Counted from the stretch's first letter, positions 32,824 through 42,453 are shown. The stretch: 64,000 nt of DNA from Nonomuraea polychroma (GCF_004011505.1 NZ_SAUN01000001.1:6475501-6539500), one strand, 5' to 3'. Numbers and translations: made by a program. Notes: generated by a model not told the origin, from the sequence alone.

Positions 32824-35532
32824 ATGAGGGACACCTCGGAGGAACTCGACCCCCTCGTCACGGCCGCCGAGGCCGCCATGCTCCGTTCGCTGGTCGATCC
32901 CGGGCATGCCATGCACGCGGGGCAGGTCGTGCTCGACGCGGCCCGCCGTACCGGCTCTCCCGAGGCCGCGGCCATCGCGCTCCGGGCGATGGCGCTGGCC
33001 GCCCGTGAGCTGGGCGATCTGGAAGGCGCCGAACGGCATCTGCGCCAGGCCATCGCCACCCCGGGAGTCCCGCGGGAGCGGGTGGCGCAGGCCCGGCTGT
33101 CGCTCGTCACCGTACGCACCGAGCGTGGTCACCCCGTGCAGGCGCTGCGCCTGGCCGCTCTGGCCTGGGCCGATCTGTCCCCGCTCGATCGCGCCAAGCT
33201 CGACACCCAGCGCGCCGTGGCGCTGGCTCACCTCGGCCGCCATCAGGAGGCCGTCGCCGCCTGCGACCGCGCGCTGCGGATCCTGGCGTCCGCGCCCGGC
33301 ACCCTCGACAACCGCAGATTCCTGGCGGGCGGCCTGCTCAACCGCGGCCTCGTCCACTCCTACCGGGACGACTGGGACGCCGCCATGCGCGACCTCACCG
33401 CCTGCCTGCAGATCTCCCAGCACGCCGGGCTGCATCACCTGGCCCGGTTGTCCGCCGCGAACCTGCCCTTCCTCGCGGTACGGCGGGGCGACATCGCCGG
33501 GGCGTTCCACCACTACCGGGACGCCGAGGACACGCTGTTCGGCTACCCCGAGCGGCTGGCCACGATGCGGGCCGACTTCGCCGGCGCCTTGCTGGCTGCC
33601 CACCTGCCCGGCGAGGCCAGGGCCATGCTGAACCTCGCCGTGCCCGACCTCGAGGCGTGCGGTGCCCGGGCGGCGCTGGCGGAGGCGCGGCTGAAGCTCG
33701 CCCAGGTGGAGCTGCTGACCGGCGACCCGCACCGGGCCCGGCAGGTGGCCGAGCAGGCGGCGGACGAGCTTGCCGCGCAGGACCGCACGTCGTGGCTGCC
33801 GCTGGCCAGGGAGGTGGTGCTGCGCTCCCGCCTGGCCCTCGAACCCGTCACGCCGGCCCTGGTCGCCGAGTTGATCGCGGGTGCGGACGAGCTGGAGGGC
33901 GGAGGAGCCCACCTGGCAGCGGCGGCAGCGCTGCGGCTGGTCGCGGCCGAAGCGGCGCTCGCCGTGGACGATCATCCGACGGCCTCGGCGCAGCTGGCCC
34001 GCCTCACCCGGCACGCCGATCGGGAGGAACACGACGACCCGGGCGATCAGTGCCCACCCCCGGGCGCGCGGCTCACCTCGCTGACCTCGCCCGCCGCCGA
34101 GCCGCGGGCCAGGCGGCCGGCACGGGCGTCGCAGATCCCGGTCCCGGTACGCCAGCACGCGCTCGCGCTGGAGGCGGCGCTGCAGGAGGACATCCCCGGG
34201 GCCTTTCTGGCGGTGTGTGACGGGCTGGCGGAGGTGACCGAGCAGGTGGGGACGTTCGCCGACCCGTCGTTGCGGGCCCACGTCGCCAGGGCCGGGGAGC
34301 GGCTGGCGGCGTTCGGGCTGGGGCTGGCCGTGCGCTCTGGAGGGCCCGGTGACGTGTTCGAGTGGGCGGAGCGGTGGCGGGCCGTCACGGCGCCCGCCCA
34401 TGCCTGCGCGCTGGCGGATCCCGAGCGGGTGCGGGCGGAGCTGGGGCGGCGGGCTCTGGTGGAGTATGTGGTCGACGGGGAGTCGCTGCTGGCGGTGGTG
34501 ATCGCCGCGGATCGGGTGCTGCTGCGGTGGCTGGGGGCGGTGCGGGCGGTCGAGGAGGCCATCGTGCGGCTGCGGTACGCGGTCCGGCGGCGGGCGGAGG
34601 CGCGAGACCGGCTACACGAGCAGGAGACCCCGGGGCAGGGCTCGACCGGCGTTCCAGGGCTGAGCTCGACCGGCATCCCAGGCCCGGGCTCGACCGGCGT
34701 TCTGGGGCTGCGGCCGGATGGGGACAAGGATCTCGAGGTCGCGGCCGGGGAGCTCGAGCGGCTGGTGTTCGGGCCACTGGCGGCGGACGTGGGTGACGCG
34801 CCGCTGGTGGTGGTGCCCGTGGGTGCGCTGCACACGCTGCCGTGGGGAGCGCTGCCGTTCCTGCGCGAACGCCCGGTGAACGTGGCGGCCAGCGCGGCCG
34901 CCTGGATCCGGGCACGGCAAGCCCCTCGCCGGGACGGGTCTCCCGTGGTGGTCGCGGCGGCCGGACCGGCGCTGGCTCACGCGCATGCCGAGGTGGCGCA
35001 TGTGCTGGCCTGCCATCCGGGCGGGCGGGAGGTGCCGGGGCGCACCGAGGCGGTACTGGAGGCGCTGGCGGTCGCGGACGTGCTGCATCTGGCGGCGCAC
35101 GGAGTGTTCCACGCGCGTAGCCCGCTGGTGTCCGGGATCACGCTGGAGGACGGCTCGCTCATGGCGTACGACGTGCTGAACGTGGCTCGATCGCCGGAGC
35201 TCGCGGTGCTTTCCGCCTGCAATTCGGGCATGTCCCGCACACCGGTGGAGGGCGCACCTCTGGGACTGCCCGGAACCTTCCTGGCCAAGGGATCATCCTG
35301 CGTGATCGCCGGCCTGGTGCCCGTGCGGGACGAGGCGGCGCGGGCGGTGATGAGCATGTTCCACGAGCTCGTCGCGGCCGGACAGCCGCCGGACGCGGCC
35401 CTGGCCCACGCCTCGGCGAAGACCGGAGTCTACGAGTTCACGTGCTTCGGCGCCGGCGACCGGCCGCTGTATCAGCCGGTGGCCACGGGTCTCGAAGGGT
35501 CGGCCACCCAGTTGGACCAGGAGCCCACGTAG
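32824..35532 (+). CDS. TPR-CHAT domain (caspase-like) protease
   Basis: 902 residues. About residues 10-420 are tandem helical TPR-like repeats (for example GDLEGAERHLRQAIATPG and GRHQEAVAACDRALRILA). A linker with three 8-residue Gly/Pro/Ser/Thr repeats sits near 606-630. The C-terminal CHAT domain has the His-Cys dyad His759 (HLAAHGVFHA) and Cys799 (LSACNSG), both intact, and ALHTLPWGALPF, typical of the family. CHAT proteases are caspase/separase relatives that act in conflict and signalling systems. ATG 32824; the 3' end overlaps the convergent rhodanese gene by 61 bp. Confidence 0.9.
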   Translation: MRDTSEELDPLVTAAEAAMLRSLVDPGHAMHAGQVVLDAARRTGSPEAAAIALRAMALAARELGDLEGAERHLRQAIATPGVPRERVAQARLSLVTVRTERGHPVQALRLAALAWADLSPLDRAKLDTQRAVALAHLGRHQEAVAACDRALRILASAPGTLDNRRFLAGGLLNRGLVHSYRDDWDAAMRDLTACLQISQHAGLHHLARLSAANLPFLAVRRGDIAGAFHHYRDAEDTLFGYPERLATMRADFAGALLAAHLPGEARAMLNLAVPDLEACGARAALAEARLKLAQVELLTGDPHRARQVAEQAADELAAQDRTSWLPLAREVVLRSRLALEPVTPALVAELIAGADELEGGGAHLAAAAALRLVAAEAALAVDDHPTASAQLARLTRHADREEHDDPGDQCPPPGARLTSLTSPAAEPRARRPARASQIPVPVRQHALALEAALQEDIPGAFLAVCDGLAEVTEQVGTFADPSLRAHVARAGERLAAFGLGLAVRSGGPGDVFEWAERWRAVTAPAHACALADPERVRAELGRRALVEYVVDGESLLAVVIAADRVLLRWLGAVRAVEEAIVRLRYAVRRRAEARDRLHEQETPGQGSTGVPGLSSTGIPGPGSTGVLGLRPDGDKDLEVAAGELERLVFGPLAADVGDAPLVVVPVGALHTLPWGALPFLRERPVNVAASAAAWIRARQAPRRDGSPVVVAAAGPALAHAHAEVAHVLACHPGGREVPGRTEAVLEALAVADVLHLAAHGVFHARSPLVSGITLEDGSLMAYDVLNVARSPELAVLSACNSGMSRTPVEGAPLGLPGTFLAKGSSCVIAGLVPVRDEAARAVMSMFHELVAAGQPPDAALAHASAKTGVYEFTCFGAGDRPLYQPVATGLEGSATQLDQEPT
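34640..34711 (+). repeat. 24-bp in-frame repeat, three copies, in the CHAT linker
   Basis: Units at 34640-34663, 34664-34687 and 34688-34711 all begin GCTCGACCGGC and encode STGVPGLS, STGIPGPG and STGVLGLR. They form a flexible linker between helical repeats and protease. Confidence 0.85.
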
Positions 35533-36311
35533 AGTGCGGCGGGCAGGCCCGCCACCTCGAGCGCGAGCACCTCGTGCGCGGCCGTCACCCCCGAGCCGCA
35601 GTACGCCCCCGCCTGGACCCCCTCGCCCACGCCCAGCTCCGCGAACCTGGCCCGGAGCGCGGCAGGATCGAGGAACCTGCCGTCGGGCCCGACGTTGTCC
35701 ATGGTCGGCGCGCTGACGGCCCCGGGAACGTGCCCGGCCACCGGATCGACCGGCTCCACCTCGCCCCGGTAGCGTTCGGCCGCCCTCGCGTCGAGCAGCA
35801 CGCCCTCGGCCGCCAGCGCGGCCGCCTGCTCAGCGGTCAGCACCGGCATCCCGCCGGGCCGCGCCGTGAAGTCCCCTTCCTTCACCGACGGTGTCTCCTT
35901 CGTGGTCGGCAGCCGGGCCGCGGTCCACGCGGACAGGCCGCCGTCAAGCACGCGGACGTCCTGGTGCCCGAAATACCGCAGTGCCCACCACGCCCTGGCG
36001 GCGACGGTGGAGCCGACGTCGTCATAGACCACCACCGGCCGGTCGTCGCGCACCCCGAGGCGGCGCATCGCGCTCTGGAACGCCTCCGCCTCAGGCAGGG
36101 GGTGCCGGCCGCCCGCGCCGGGAGGGGCCGCGAGATCGGTGTCGAGGTCGCAGTAGACGGCGCCCGGAATGTGACCTTCACGGTAGAGCTCGATCCCGGG
36201 CGGGCCGCCGAGCCGCCAGCGTACGTCCAGCAGCGTCACGTCGCCGAGCGCGGCGAGTCCCTCCGGAGTGATCAGCGGACCCGCCGACGGGTTCGTCGGG
36301 AAGCTCGTCAC
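35472..36311 (-). CDS. Thiosulfate/3-mercaptopyruvate sulfurtransferase, two rhodanese domains
   Basis: 279 residues. The N-terminal domain (LLDVRWRLGG, GHIPGAVYCDLD) is inactive in the sense that YDDVGS lacks Cys; the C-terminal domain has LLDARAAERYRG, GHVPGAVSAP and the active-site loop with Cys238 (AYCGSGVTA). It transfers sulfane sulfur to cyanide or thiols. The last 61 bp overlap the CHAT gene on the other strand. Confidence 0.92.
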   Translation of the reverse strand: MTSFPTNPSAGPLITPEGLAALGDVTLLDVRWRLGGPPGIELYREGHIPGAVYCDLDTDLAAPPGAGGRHPLPEAEAFQSAMRRLGVRDDRPVVVYDDVGSTVAARAWWALRYFGHQDVRVLDGGLSAWTAARLPTTKETPSVKEGDFTARPGGMPVLTAEQAAALAAEGVLLDARAAERYRGEVEPVDPVAGHVPGAVSAPTMDNVGPDGRFLDPAALRARFAELGVGEGVQAGAYCGSGVTAAHEVLALEVAGLPAALYVGSWSNWVADPSRPVATG

Positions 36312-36348
36312 AGGCGTACCTCCAGGATCATTGACCGCCCCGGACCGG

Positions 36349-37509
36349 TCACGTGCGGACCTCCAGGAGCGGGATGTTCTGCTCGGCCGGCGTCATCGAA
36401 CCGTGGTACCCGATGAAGATGGCCTCGATCGGGTGCGCGCTCGGCGCGAGGATGGCCAGGTCGGTGTAGGGGACGGCGACGACGTCGCCGATGCGCTGCA
36501 GCCACGCCTCGCGTACCCGCGGCCCGAACCAGCCGGACTCCACCGCCTCCTGCCTGGACACTACCCATGCCTTGCCCTGGAAGGTCTCACGCCACGCCTC
36601 CAGCACGTGCCGCGCGGCGCCAGGCGCGGCGTAAACGTGCCTGGCCCTGGCCTCGCCGCCGATCAGCGCCACGCCTTCGGTCAGCTCGGGCACGGTCTCC
36701 GCGTCGACCTTCTCGGTGGCGTTGACCATGCCGTGGTCGGCGGTGACGTACATCGCCGAGCCGGGCGGCAGCCCTTCGGCCAGCCGCTGGGCCATGTCGT
36801 CCACGATGGCCAGTTGCCGCAGCCACTCCTCGCTGCCCCAGCCCGTCAGGTGCCCGGCGGAGTCCAGGTCGCCGTAATAGACGGTGACGTGGGCGGGCCG
36901 TGCGCGCATCGCCTCGTGCGTGCGGGCGACGCGCTCGTCCACGGTGTCGGCCGCGAAGTAGCGCACGCCCCGGTAGACGGCCCTGGTCAGGCCCGTGCCC
37001 TCGAACTCGGCGGGGGCGACGTAAGCGGGCTCGATGCCGGCGCCGGCGGCCCGCTGGTAGACGGTCTGGGCGGGCTGCCACTGCTCGGGGTCCATCGTGA
37101 GGCCGTCGGGCAGCGTCCATCGCAGGCAGTTGAACAGCTGCCCGGTGCCTGGCACGGCCAGCGTCAGGCCCAGCATCCCGTGCTCGCCCGGCGGCAGGCC
37201 CGTGCCCAGGGAGCAGAGGCTGGTGACGGTGGTGGCGGGGAATCCGGCCGTGAGCGTCCGGCTCTTGAGCCCGGAGAGGAACGGTGCCGCCTCAGCGTGC
37301 GCCCGCAGCAGCTCAGCCCCGAGGCCGTCTACCAGGAACAGGCAGACGCGCTCGGCAGGCGTCAGCACCAGCGGAGTCTCCGGATCAGCGCCGCGAACAC
37401 CCAGCGGAGTCTCCGGATCGGCGCCGCGGACACCCAGCGCGGCCAGCAGCGCGCCCGGCAGGTCTGCCAGCGACCCGCCACCATACCCTGGCACCAGCAT
37501 GCCCCTCAT
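36349..37509 (-). CDS. Alkaline-phosphatase-superfamily nucleotide pyrophosphatase/phosphodiesterase
   Basis: 386 residues. Metal and nucleophile motifs of the superfamily: FLVDGLGAELL, GFPATTVTSLCSLGTG (nucleophile Thr), YYGDLDSAGHLTGW and VTADHGMVN. Likely hydrolyses phosphodiesters or pyrophosphates; substrate unknown. Near the N-terminus the 11-residue string GVRGADPETPL occurs twice in tandem. ATG 37509 or 37500. Confidence 0.85.
   Translation of the reverse strand: MRGMLVPGYGGGSLADLPGALLAALGVRGADPETPLGVRGADPETPLVLTPAERVCLFLVDGLGAELLRAHAEAAPFLSGLKSRTLTAGFPATTVTSLCSLGTGLPPGEHGMLGLTLAVPGTGQLFNCLRWTLPDGLTMDPEQWQPAQTVYQRAAGAGIEPAYVAPAEFEGTGLTRAVYRGVRYFAADTVDERVARTHEAMRARPAHVTVYYGDLDSAGHLTGWGSEEWLRQLAIVDDMAQRLAEGLPPGSAMYVTADHGMVNATEKVDAETVPELTEGVALIGGEARARHVYAAPGAARHVLEAWRETFQGKAWVVSRQEAVESGWFGPRVREAWLQRIGDVVAVPYTDLAILAPSAHPIEAIFIGYHGSMTPAEQNIPLLEVRT
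37371..37436. repeat. 33-bp in-frame tandem duplication
   Basis: Copies at 37371-37403 and 37404-37436 differ by two bases and add 11 residues to the phosphodiesterase just before its first conserved strand. Confidence 0.85.
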
Positions 37510-37871
37510 CCTAGGCCGGATCTCTCCATCTTCATGAGGCTCGCGTTACCCCTCTTTCGCCAGGCATCGCGATCCTCTCCGTTTTCGCGGGGATCTCGCC
37601 CATCTTCCTTTACGGCCGGCCGGGTTGCCCGCACTCGCCGTCGCTGGTTTCCGTCTGTCATGGCCGGTCGTGAAGGCTCACGGGGTGCTCGCCGTGACGA
37701 GCGCATCCTTGACCTGCGTCTTCGCTGACATCTCGGCCATCGTCTTCGTGTCGGCCCGCGGCGGGCGTATCGGCGCAGGCGGCCGCGGCCCGGCCGGAAC
37801 GTGCCCGGCCGGAAGATGAGCCGGAAGATGAGGATGCCGAGGAAGGCGCCGGGGGGAGGGCCGAGGCCGGG
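37510..37871. other. Intergenic region without recognised genes
   Basis: 362 bp. Short repetitions occur near 37795-37835 (GTGCCCGGCCGGAA and GCCGGAAGATGA twice each or so). No gene, ribosome-binding site or clear terminator was found. Confidence 0.5.
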
Positions 37872-38462
37872 TCAGGCGGCGGCGCGGGCGGTGGCCTCGG
37901 AGAGGCTCTTGGCGAAGGCCAGGACGTGGGTGACCGCCTCGGGGCCGTCGGCCGCCTCGCTGACCCGGAGGGACAGGTCATCGGCGGTGATGGCGCCCGT
38001 GTAGCCGTGGTCGGCCTCGCAGTTTTCGTCGCCGCACGTGGCCGGCTCCAGGTCCACGTGGGAGATCGCACCCCAGCCGATGGTGAGCGTCACCTCCGTG
38101 GGAGGCACGCCCGGGACGTAGGAGGCGGGGTCGGGCACGACACGGGTCACGGCGACCGATTGGATGCGGCTCAGGCGCACGGCCTCCGTGGTCGTGGAAG
38201 CGTGGGACGTCGAGACGCCCTCCACCGCGGGATGCTCGTCGGTGTGGCAGACGAGCAGCCGCGTCGCGGTCAGCACCAGCACGGTGACGTGTCTGCGCAC
38301 CTCCATCGCGGGATCGAACGTGGCCTCGTGGTGGACCACGAACGCGGTCACGGCTTCCTTGCCCAGCGCGGATTCGACCGCATCGGTGACGAGGTCGGGA
38401 TAATAGCCGCTGCGCTCGATCGCTTCACGCAGGCCCGCGGCTGAGACTCGGGTTTCCCTCAT
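37872..38462 (-). CDS. DUF5998 protein
   Basis: 196 residues. Family landmarks: GLREAIERSGYYPDLVTDAVESAL, in part, AFVVHHEATFDPAMEVRRHVTVLVLT, in part, and ATCGDENCEADHGYTG with a CxxxxC pair. An actinobacterial housekeeping protein of unknown function, usually next to the alkaline-phosphatase-superfamily gene and the GNAT/acetyl-CoA synthetase gene as here. Confidence 0.88.
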   Translation of the reverse strand: MRETRVSAAGLREAIERSGYYPDLVTDAVESALGKEAVTAFVVHHEATFDPAMEVRRHVTVLVLTATRLLVCHTDEHPAVEGVSTSHASTTTEAVRLSRIQSVAVTRVVPDPASYVPGVPPTEVTLTIGWGAISHVDLEPATCGDENCEADHGYTGAITADDLSLRVSEAADGPEAVTHVLAFAKSLSEATARAAA

Positions 38463-38592
38463 GGGTCCATCCTGCCAGGGCCGGGCGATGCACTCACCCG
38501 CCGGACATAACGCTCTATAACGTCTTTAGATAGGTAACAAGGACCACTGCTGAACACTGGCCTCACTCGGCTTCCTCGTCTGACGGGTGCCG

Positions 38593-41376
38593 TCAGGACA
38601 ACCTGCGTGGGCCGCCGTCCAGGCGCGGGCCCGCCGGGGTGCGGAGGGTGGCGCGGGCGCCGAGTATCAGGACGTCCGACTCCCCCACGAGCACCTGATC
38701 CAGGTCCAGGCGGGCCACCTCGGGCAGGTCGTTGGCCAGGCGGCCGACGCGTACGAGCAGGTCCTCCAGGGCGTCGACCGCCACGGGCGGGTAGCCGTAC
38801 TGGCCGAACAGCAACGGGGCGGCGCGTACGGAACGCACCAGGGCGGCGGCGTCCTCCCTCGTCAGCGGGGCGAGGCGGAAACCCTGGTCGAGGAGGAGAC
38901 GCGCGGTCACCTCGCCCAGCCCGAACGACACCACCGGGCCGAACGCCGGATCCTCGATGACGCCCACCACGGTCGGCACGGCCGGCTGCGGCGCCATGCG
39001 CTGGACCGCCAGCCGCACCTCCTCGCCCAACTGGTCGGCGAACTCGGCGAACGCGTGGCGCACCATCTCAGGGCCCGTCAGCCCCAGGCGCACGGTGCCG
39101 GCGCGGCGCGAGGCGCCCGGGTCGGCCACCTTCAGCACCACGGGCCAGCCAAGGCGTTCCGCGGCCGCCACGGCCTCGTCGGGCGAACGCACCACCTCGG
39201 CGGGCCACACGGTGAGGCCGTAGCAGGACAACAGGTCGGAGGCGTCGATCTCGACCGGCGGCCCCGGCTCCGCGAAAAACCCCGGCCGCGGGCGCGCCCC
39301 CGGCGACGCTGACGCCTGCCCGGCAGGGACCGTCACCGGATCGGCCGGCCCGCTCATGAGGCCTTCCGGGTGGGTGGCGGCCGGAGTCGCCGACGTGTCC
39401 TCATCCGCTGGGGCGGTGCCTGCCAGGAGGCTGCGGGCCAGGGTGCGGGCGCGGTCGGTGTCGATGGTGTCGAGCTCCGGAGGCGGCATCGCCGGTTGCG
39501 CGCGCCACGTGGCGTACCGCACCACGTGCGCCAGCGCCCGGACCGCCTCCTCGGGGGCCGCGTACGAGGGGATGGACCCGCGCGCGGGCGGGGCCTGCGA
39601 GCCGGACGGGCCTTCCAGCCGCAGCGCCGGATGCATGCCGAGATGGCCGCCGAACGTCGTCAGCACCGGCTTGGGCACGTCCTTCGACACCCGCACCAGC
39701 TCGGCGGCCACCGCCTCCGTGTCACCGGGAAGGGGCGGCATGTAGATCACGACGGCGGCGTCCACGCCGGACGAGGCGAGCTCCCCGGAGAGCGCCGTGC
39801 CGAATTCGGAGGCCCCCGCGGCGGGCCCCAGGTTGACCGGCGGCCGGGGCTCGAGCCCGGCGGCCCGGCAGGCGTCGGCGGCGAGCAGGCCGAGCGCGTC
39901 GGAGTTGGTCACGAGCGCGACCCTGGGCCCGGCGGGCAGCGGCTGGTACGCCAGCAGCTGCCCCACGTCGAACAGCTGGATGAGGTCGTCGACCCTGATC
40001 AGCCCGGCCTGCGCGAAGAGGGAGCTGATCGCGGAGTCCGGCAGCCCCAGCTCCTCCGCCGAGTGCCCTGACGGGGTGCCGCCGCTCTTGACCACGACGA
40101 TCGGCTTGGCACGTGCGATGCGCCTGGCCAGCCGGGTGAACTTACGCGGATTGCCGAGCGATTCCAGGTAGAGCAGGATCACCTCGGTGGCGTCGTCCTC
40201 CTCCCAGTACTGCAGGAGGTCGTTGCCGGAGACGTCGGCCCGGTTGCCCGCGGAGACGAACGACGAGATGCCCATGCCGCGCTGCGCCACCCGCTGCAGC
40301 AGTGCGGTGCCGAGCGCGCCCGACTGGCTGAAGAAGCCGACCGTGCCCGGCCCGGGCACGGTGTCGGCGAGGGTGGCGTTGAGCCGGACGGCGGCGTCGG
40401 TGTTGGCGATGCCGAGGCAGTTGGGCCCGACCACGCGCAGGCCGTAGGCGCGGGCGATGCGGGCCAGCTCGTCCTGCCTGGCCCGGCCGGGCGCGCCGGT
40501 CTCGCCGAACCCGGAGGAGACCACGACCAGCCCGTGCACCCCCTTCTCCGCGCACTCCTTGACCACGTCGATCACGCTTTCCGCGGGCACGGCGACCACG
40601 GCCAGGTCCACGTCGCCGTCGATGGCGGTGACACTCGGGTAGGCCCGCACGCCCGCCACCGCCCGCACCTCCCGGTGCACCGGGTAGACGGGGCCGGTGA
40701 AGTCGGCGGCCAGCAGGTGGCGAAGGACGGTCTGGCCCACCCCGCCGGGCTCGCGGGAGGCGCCGATGACCGCGACCGAGCCCGGGGTGAGCAGCCTGGC
40801 GATGGACCTGGACTCGGCCCGGTGCTCGCGTGCCGCCGTCACCTCGGTGGAGGTCTCGGTGGGGGTGAGGTCGAGCGTCATGCGTACGACGCCGTCGGCG
40901 AACTGGCTCTGGGCGGTGTAGCCCGCCTGGCGCAGCACGCCCATCATGCGCATGTTGGCGGGCAGGACGTCGGCGATGAACCGCTCGATGCCGTTTTCGC
41001 GCGCGGTGGCGGCCAGGTGCTCCAGGAGCACGGAGGCCACTCCCCTGCCCTGGTGGGCGTCCTCGACGAGAAACGCCACCTCGGCCTCGCCCGGTCCGGT
41101 GCGGTCGTAGCGGATCACGGCGACCATCTCGGCGCCGATGGTGGCGATCAGCGCGACCCTGTTGACGTAGTCGACGTTCGTGAACCGCTCGACTTCCCTG
41201 TCCGACAACCGCGGCCGCGGCCCGAAGAACCGGAAATAGATCGACTCGTCGGACAGTCGCGAGTAGAAGGAGCGGAGGCGGCCCGCGTCGGCGGGCCGGA
41301 TCGGGCGTACGTGAGCGGTGCCGCCGTCGGCCAGGACGACGTCGGCCTCCCAGTGAGCCGGATATTGTGCCTCCAC
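38593..41376 (-). CDS. Bifunctional GNAT acetyltransferase / NDP-forming acyl-CoA synthetase
   Basis: 927 residues starting at GTG 41376. GNAT domain at 1-170 with DAHQGRGVASVLLEHLAATA (acetyl-CoA loop Q/RxxGxG/A). Then a CoA-binding domain (PGSVAVIGASREPGGVG), a succinyl-CoA-synthetase-like flavodoxin part (VGFFSQSGALGTALL) and, after an Ala/Pro-rich linker at about 650-710, an ATP-grasp domain (WPVVLKVADPGASRR). It resembles Pat-type protein lysine acetyltransferases; the synthetase half is often catalytically inactive in those, but that was not resolved here. Confidence 0.9.
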   Translation of the reverse strand: MEAQYPAHWEADVVLADGGTAHVRPIRPADAGRLRSFYSRLSDESIYFRFFGPRPRLSDREVERFTNVDYVNRVALIATIGAEMVAVIRYDRTGPGEAEVAFLVEDAHQGRGVASVLLEHLAATARENGIERFIADVLPANMRMMGVLRQAGYTAQSQFADGVVRMTLDLTPTETSTEVTAAREHRAESRSIARLLTPGSVAVIGASREPGGVGQTVLRHLLAADFTGPVYPVHREVRAVAGVRAYPSVTAIDGDVDLAVVAVPAESVIDVVKECAEKGVHGLVVVSSGFGETGAPGRARQDELARIARAYGLRVVGPNCLGIANTDAAVRLNATLADTVPGPGTVGFFSQSGALGTALLQRVAQRGMGISSFVSAGNRADVSGNDLLQYWEEDDATEVILLYLESLGNPRKFTRLARRIARAKPIVVVKSGGTPSGHSAEELGLPDSAISSLFAQAGLIRVDDLIQLFDVGQLLAYQPLPAGPRVALVTNSDALGLLAADACRAAGLEPRPPVNLGPAAGASEFGTALSGELASSGVDAAVVIYMPPLPGDTEAVAAELVRVSKDVPKPVLTTFGGHLGMHPALRLEGPSGSQAPPARGSIPSYAAPEEAVRALAHVVRYATWRAQPAMPPPELDTIDTDRARTLARSLLAGTAPADEDTSATPAATHPEGLMSGPADPVTVPAGQASASPGARPRPGFFAEPGPPVEIDASDLLSCYGLTVWPAEVVRSPDEAVAAAERLGWPVVLKVADPGASRRAGTVRLGLTGPEMVRHAFAEFADQLGEEVRLAVQRMAPQPAVPTVVGVIEDPAFGPVVSFGLGEVTARLLLDQGFRLAPLTREDAAALVRSVRAAPLLFGQYGYPPVAVDALEDLLVRVGRLANDLPEVARLDLDQVLVGESDVLILGARATLRTPAGPRLDGGPRRLS

Positions 41377-41559
41377 AGCAACGAGCGTAAACCCGCATCC
41401 CACATCCCAAGACCGGAGCCCCCGTTTGGGCAACGCTTGTGCATCGACTCCAGCCTGGTGTCATGGGTCCGCCCCACGAGCAGCCCGGAAGCTGTTAGTT
41501 TTGCCGTGGCGTTTTGCCGTGGCCAGGCTCGTTCCGAAGGCAGCAAGGTGGTGGACATC

Positions 41560-42453
41560 ATGACGCGGGTCGTCGTGGTGGGCGATCTCATGACCGACGC
41601 GGTCGCGCGCGCCCGTTATGCCCTCGCCAGGGCCAGCGACACCCCGGCGATCGTGACGATGCACGGTGGCGGCTCCGGGGCCAACATCGCCTCGTGGCTC
41701 GCCGTCGAAGGCGCCGAGGTGGCCTTCATCGGCCGCAGGGGCGCCGACATCACCGGGCGAAACCGCGACATGGAGCTGATGGGCTACGGCGTGGACGCGC
41801 GGCTCGTCATGGATCCCGAGCGGCCCACCGGCACCTGCGTGGTGCTCGTGACGCACAAGGGCGAGCGCACGATGCTCTCCGATCCCGGTGCCAACGCCGC
41901 GCTGTCGCCCGAGGACCTGCCGCGTGACCTGTTCACGTCAGGCTCGCACCTCCACCTTTCCGGCTACACGCTGATCAACGAGGGTTCGCGGGACGCCGGT
42001 CTCGCGGCGCTCGACATGGCCAGGCGCAGCGGGATGTCGATCTCGGTCGACTGCGCCTCCTCCGCGCCGCTCGAGCGCACCGGGGCCGAGCCGTTCCTGG
42101 AGTGGACCGACGGCGCCAAGCTGCTGTTCGCCAACACCGACCAGGCGAAGGTGCTGACCGGGCGCGACGACGCGGAGGCCGCGGCCAAGGTGCTGACGGC
42201 GTGGTTCCCGCAGGTCGTGATCAAGATGAACGCCGAGGGCGCGCTGTGGTTCGGCAACGGCCGCCCCGAGCCGGTCCACGTGGCCGCCGAGCCGGTCGAC
42301 AAGATCGTGGACGGCACGGGGGCGGGCGACGCGTTCTCCGCCGGATTCCTGCCGCCGTGGCTGGAGGGCAAGCCCCCGGCCGAGTCGCTGACCTCGGGAT
42401 GCCGGCTGGCCGCCAAGGCGATCATGCACCTGGGTGCCCGCCCGCCCTTCTAG
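41560..42453 (+). CDS. PfkB-family carbohydrate/nucleoside kinase
   Basis: 297 residues. PfkB signatures: GGGSGANIASWLA near residue 36, FANTDQAKVL and the anion hole DGTGAGDAFSAGF with the catalytic Asp. The N-terminus VVVVGDLMTDAV is typical. The substrate (ribose, ADP-ribose-like, adenosine or other) cannot be decided. ATG 41560 lies after AAGGTGGTGG. Confidence 0.88.
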   Translation: MTRVVVVGDLMTDAVARARYALARASDTPAIVTMHGGGSGANIASWLAVEGAEVAFIGRRGADITGRNRDMELMGYGVDARLVMDPERPTGTCVVLVTHKGERTMLSDPGANAALSPEDLPRDLFTSGSHLHLSGYTLINEGSRDAGLAALDMARRSGMSISVDCASSAPLERTGAEPFLEWTDGAKLLFANTDQAKVLTGRDDAEAAAKVLTAWFPQVVIKMNAEGALWFGNGRPEPVHVAAEPVDKIVDGTGAGDAFSAGFLPPWLEGKPPAESLTSGCRLAAKAIMHLGARPPF

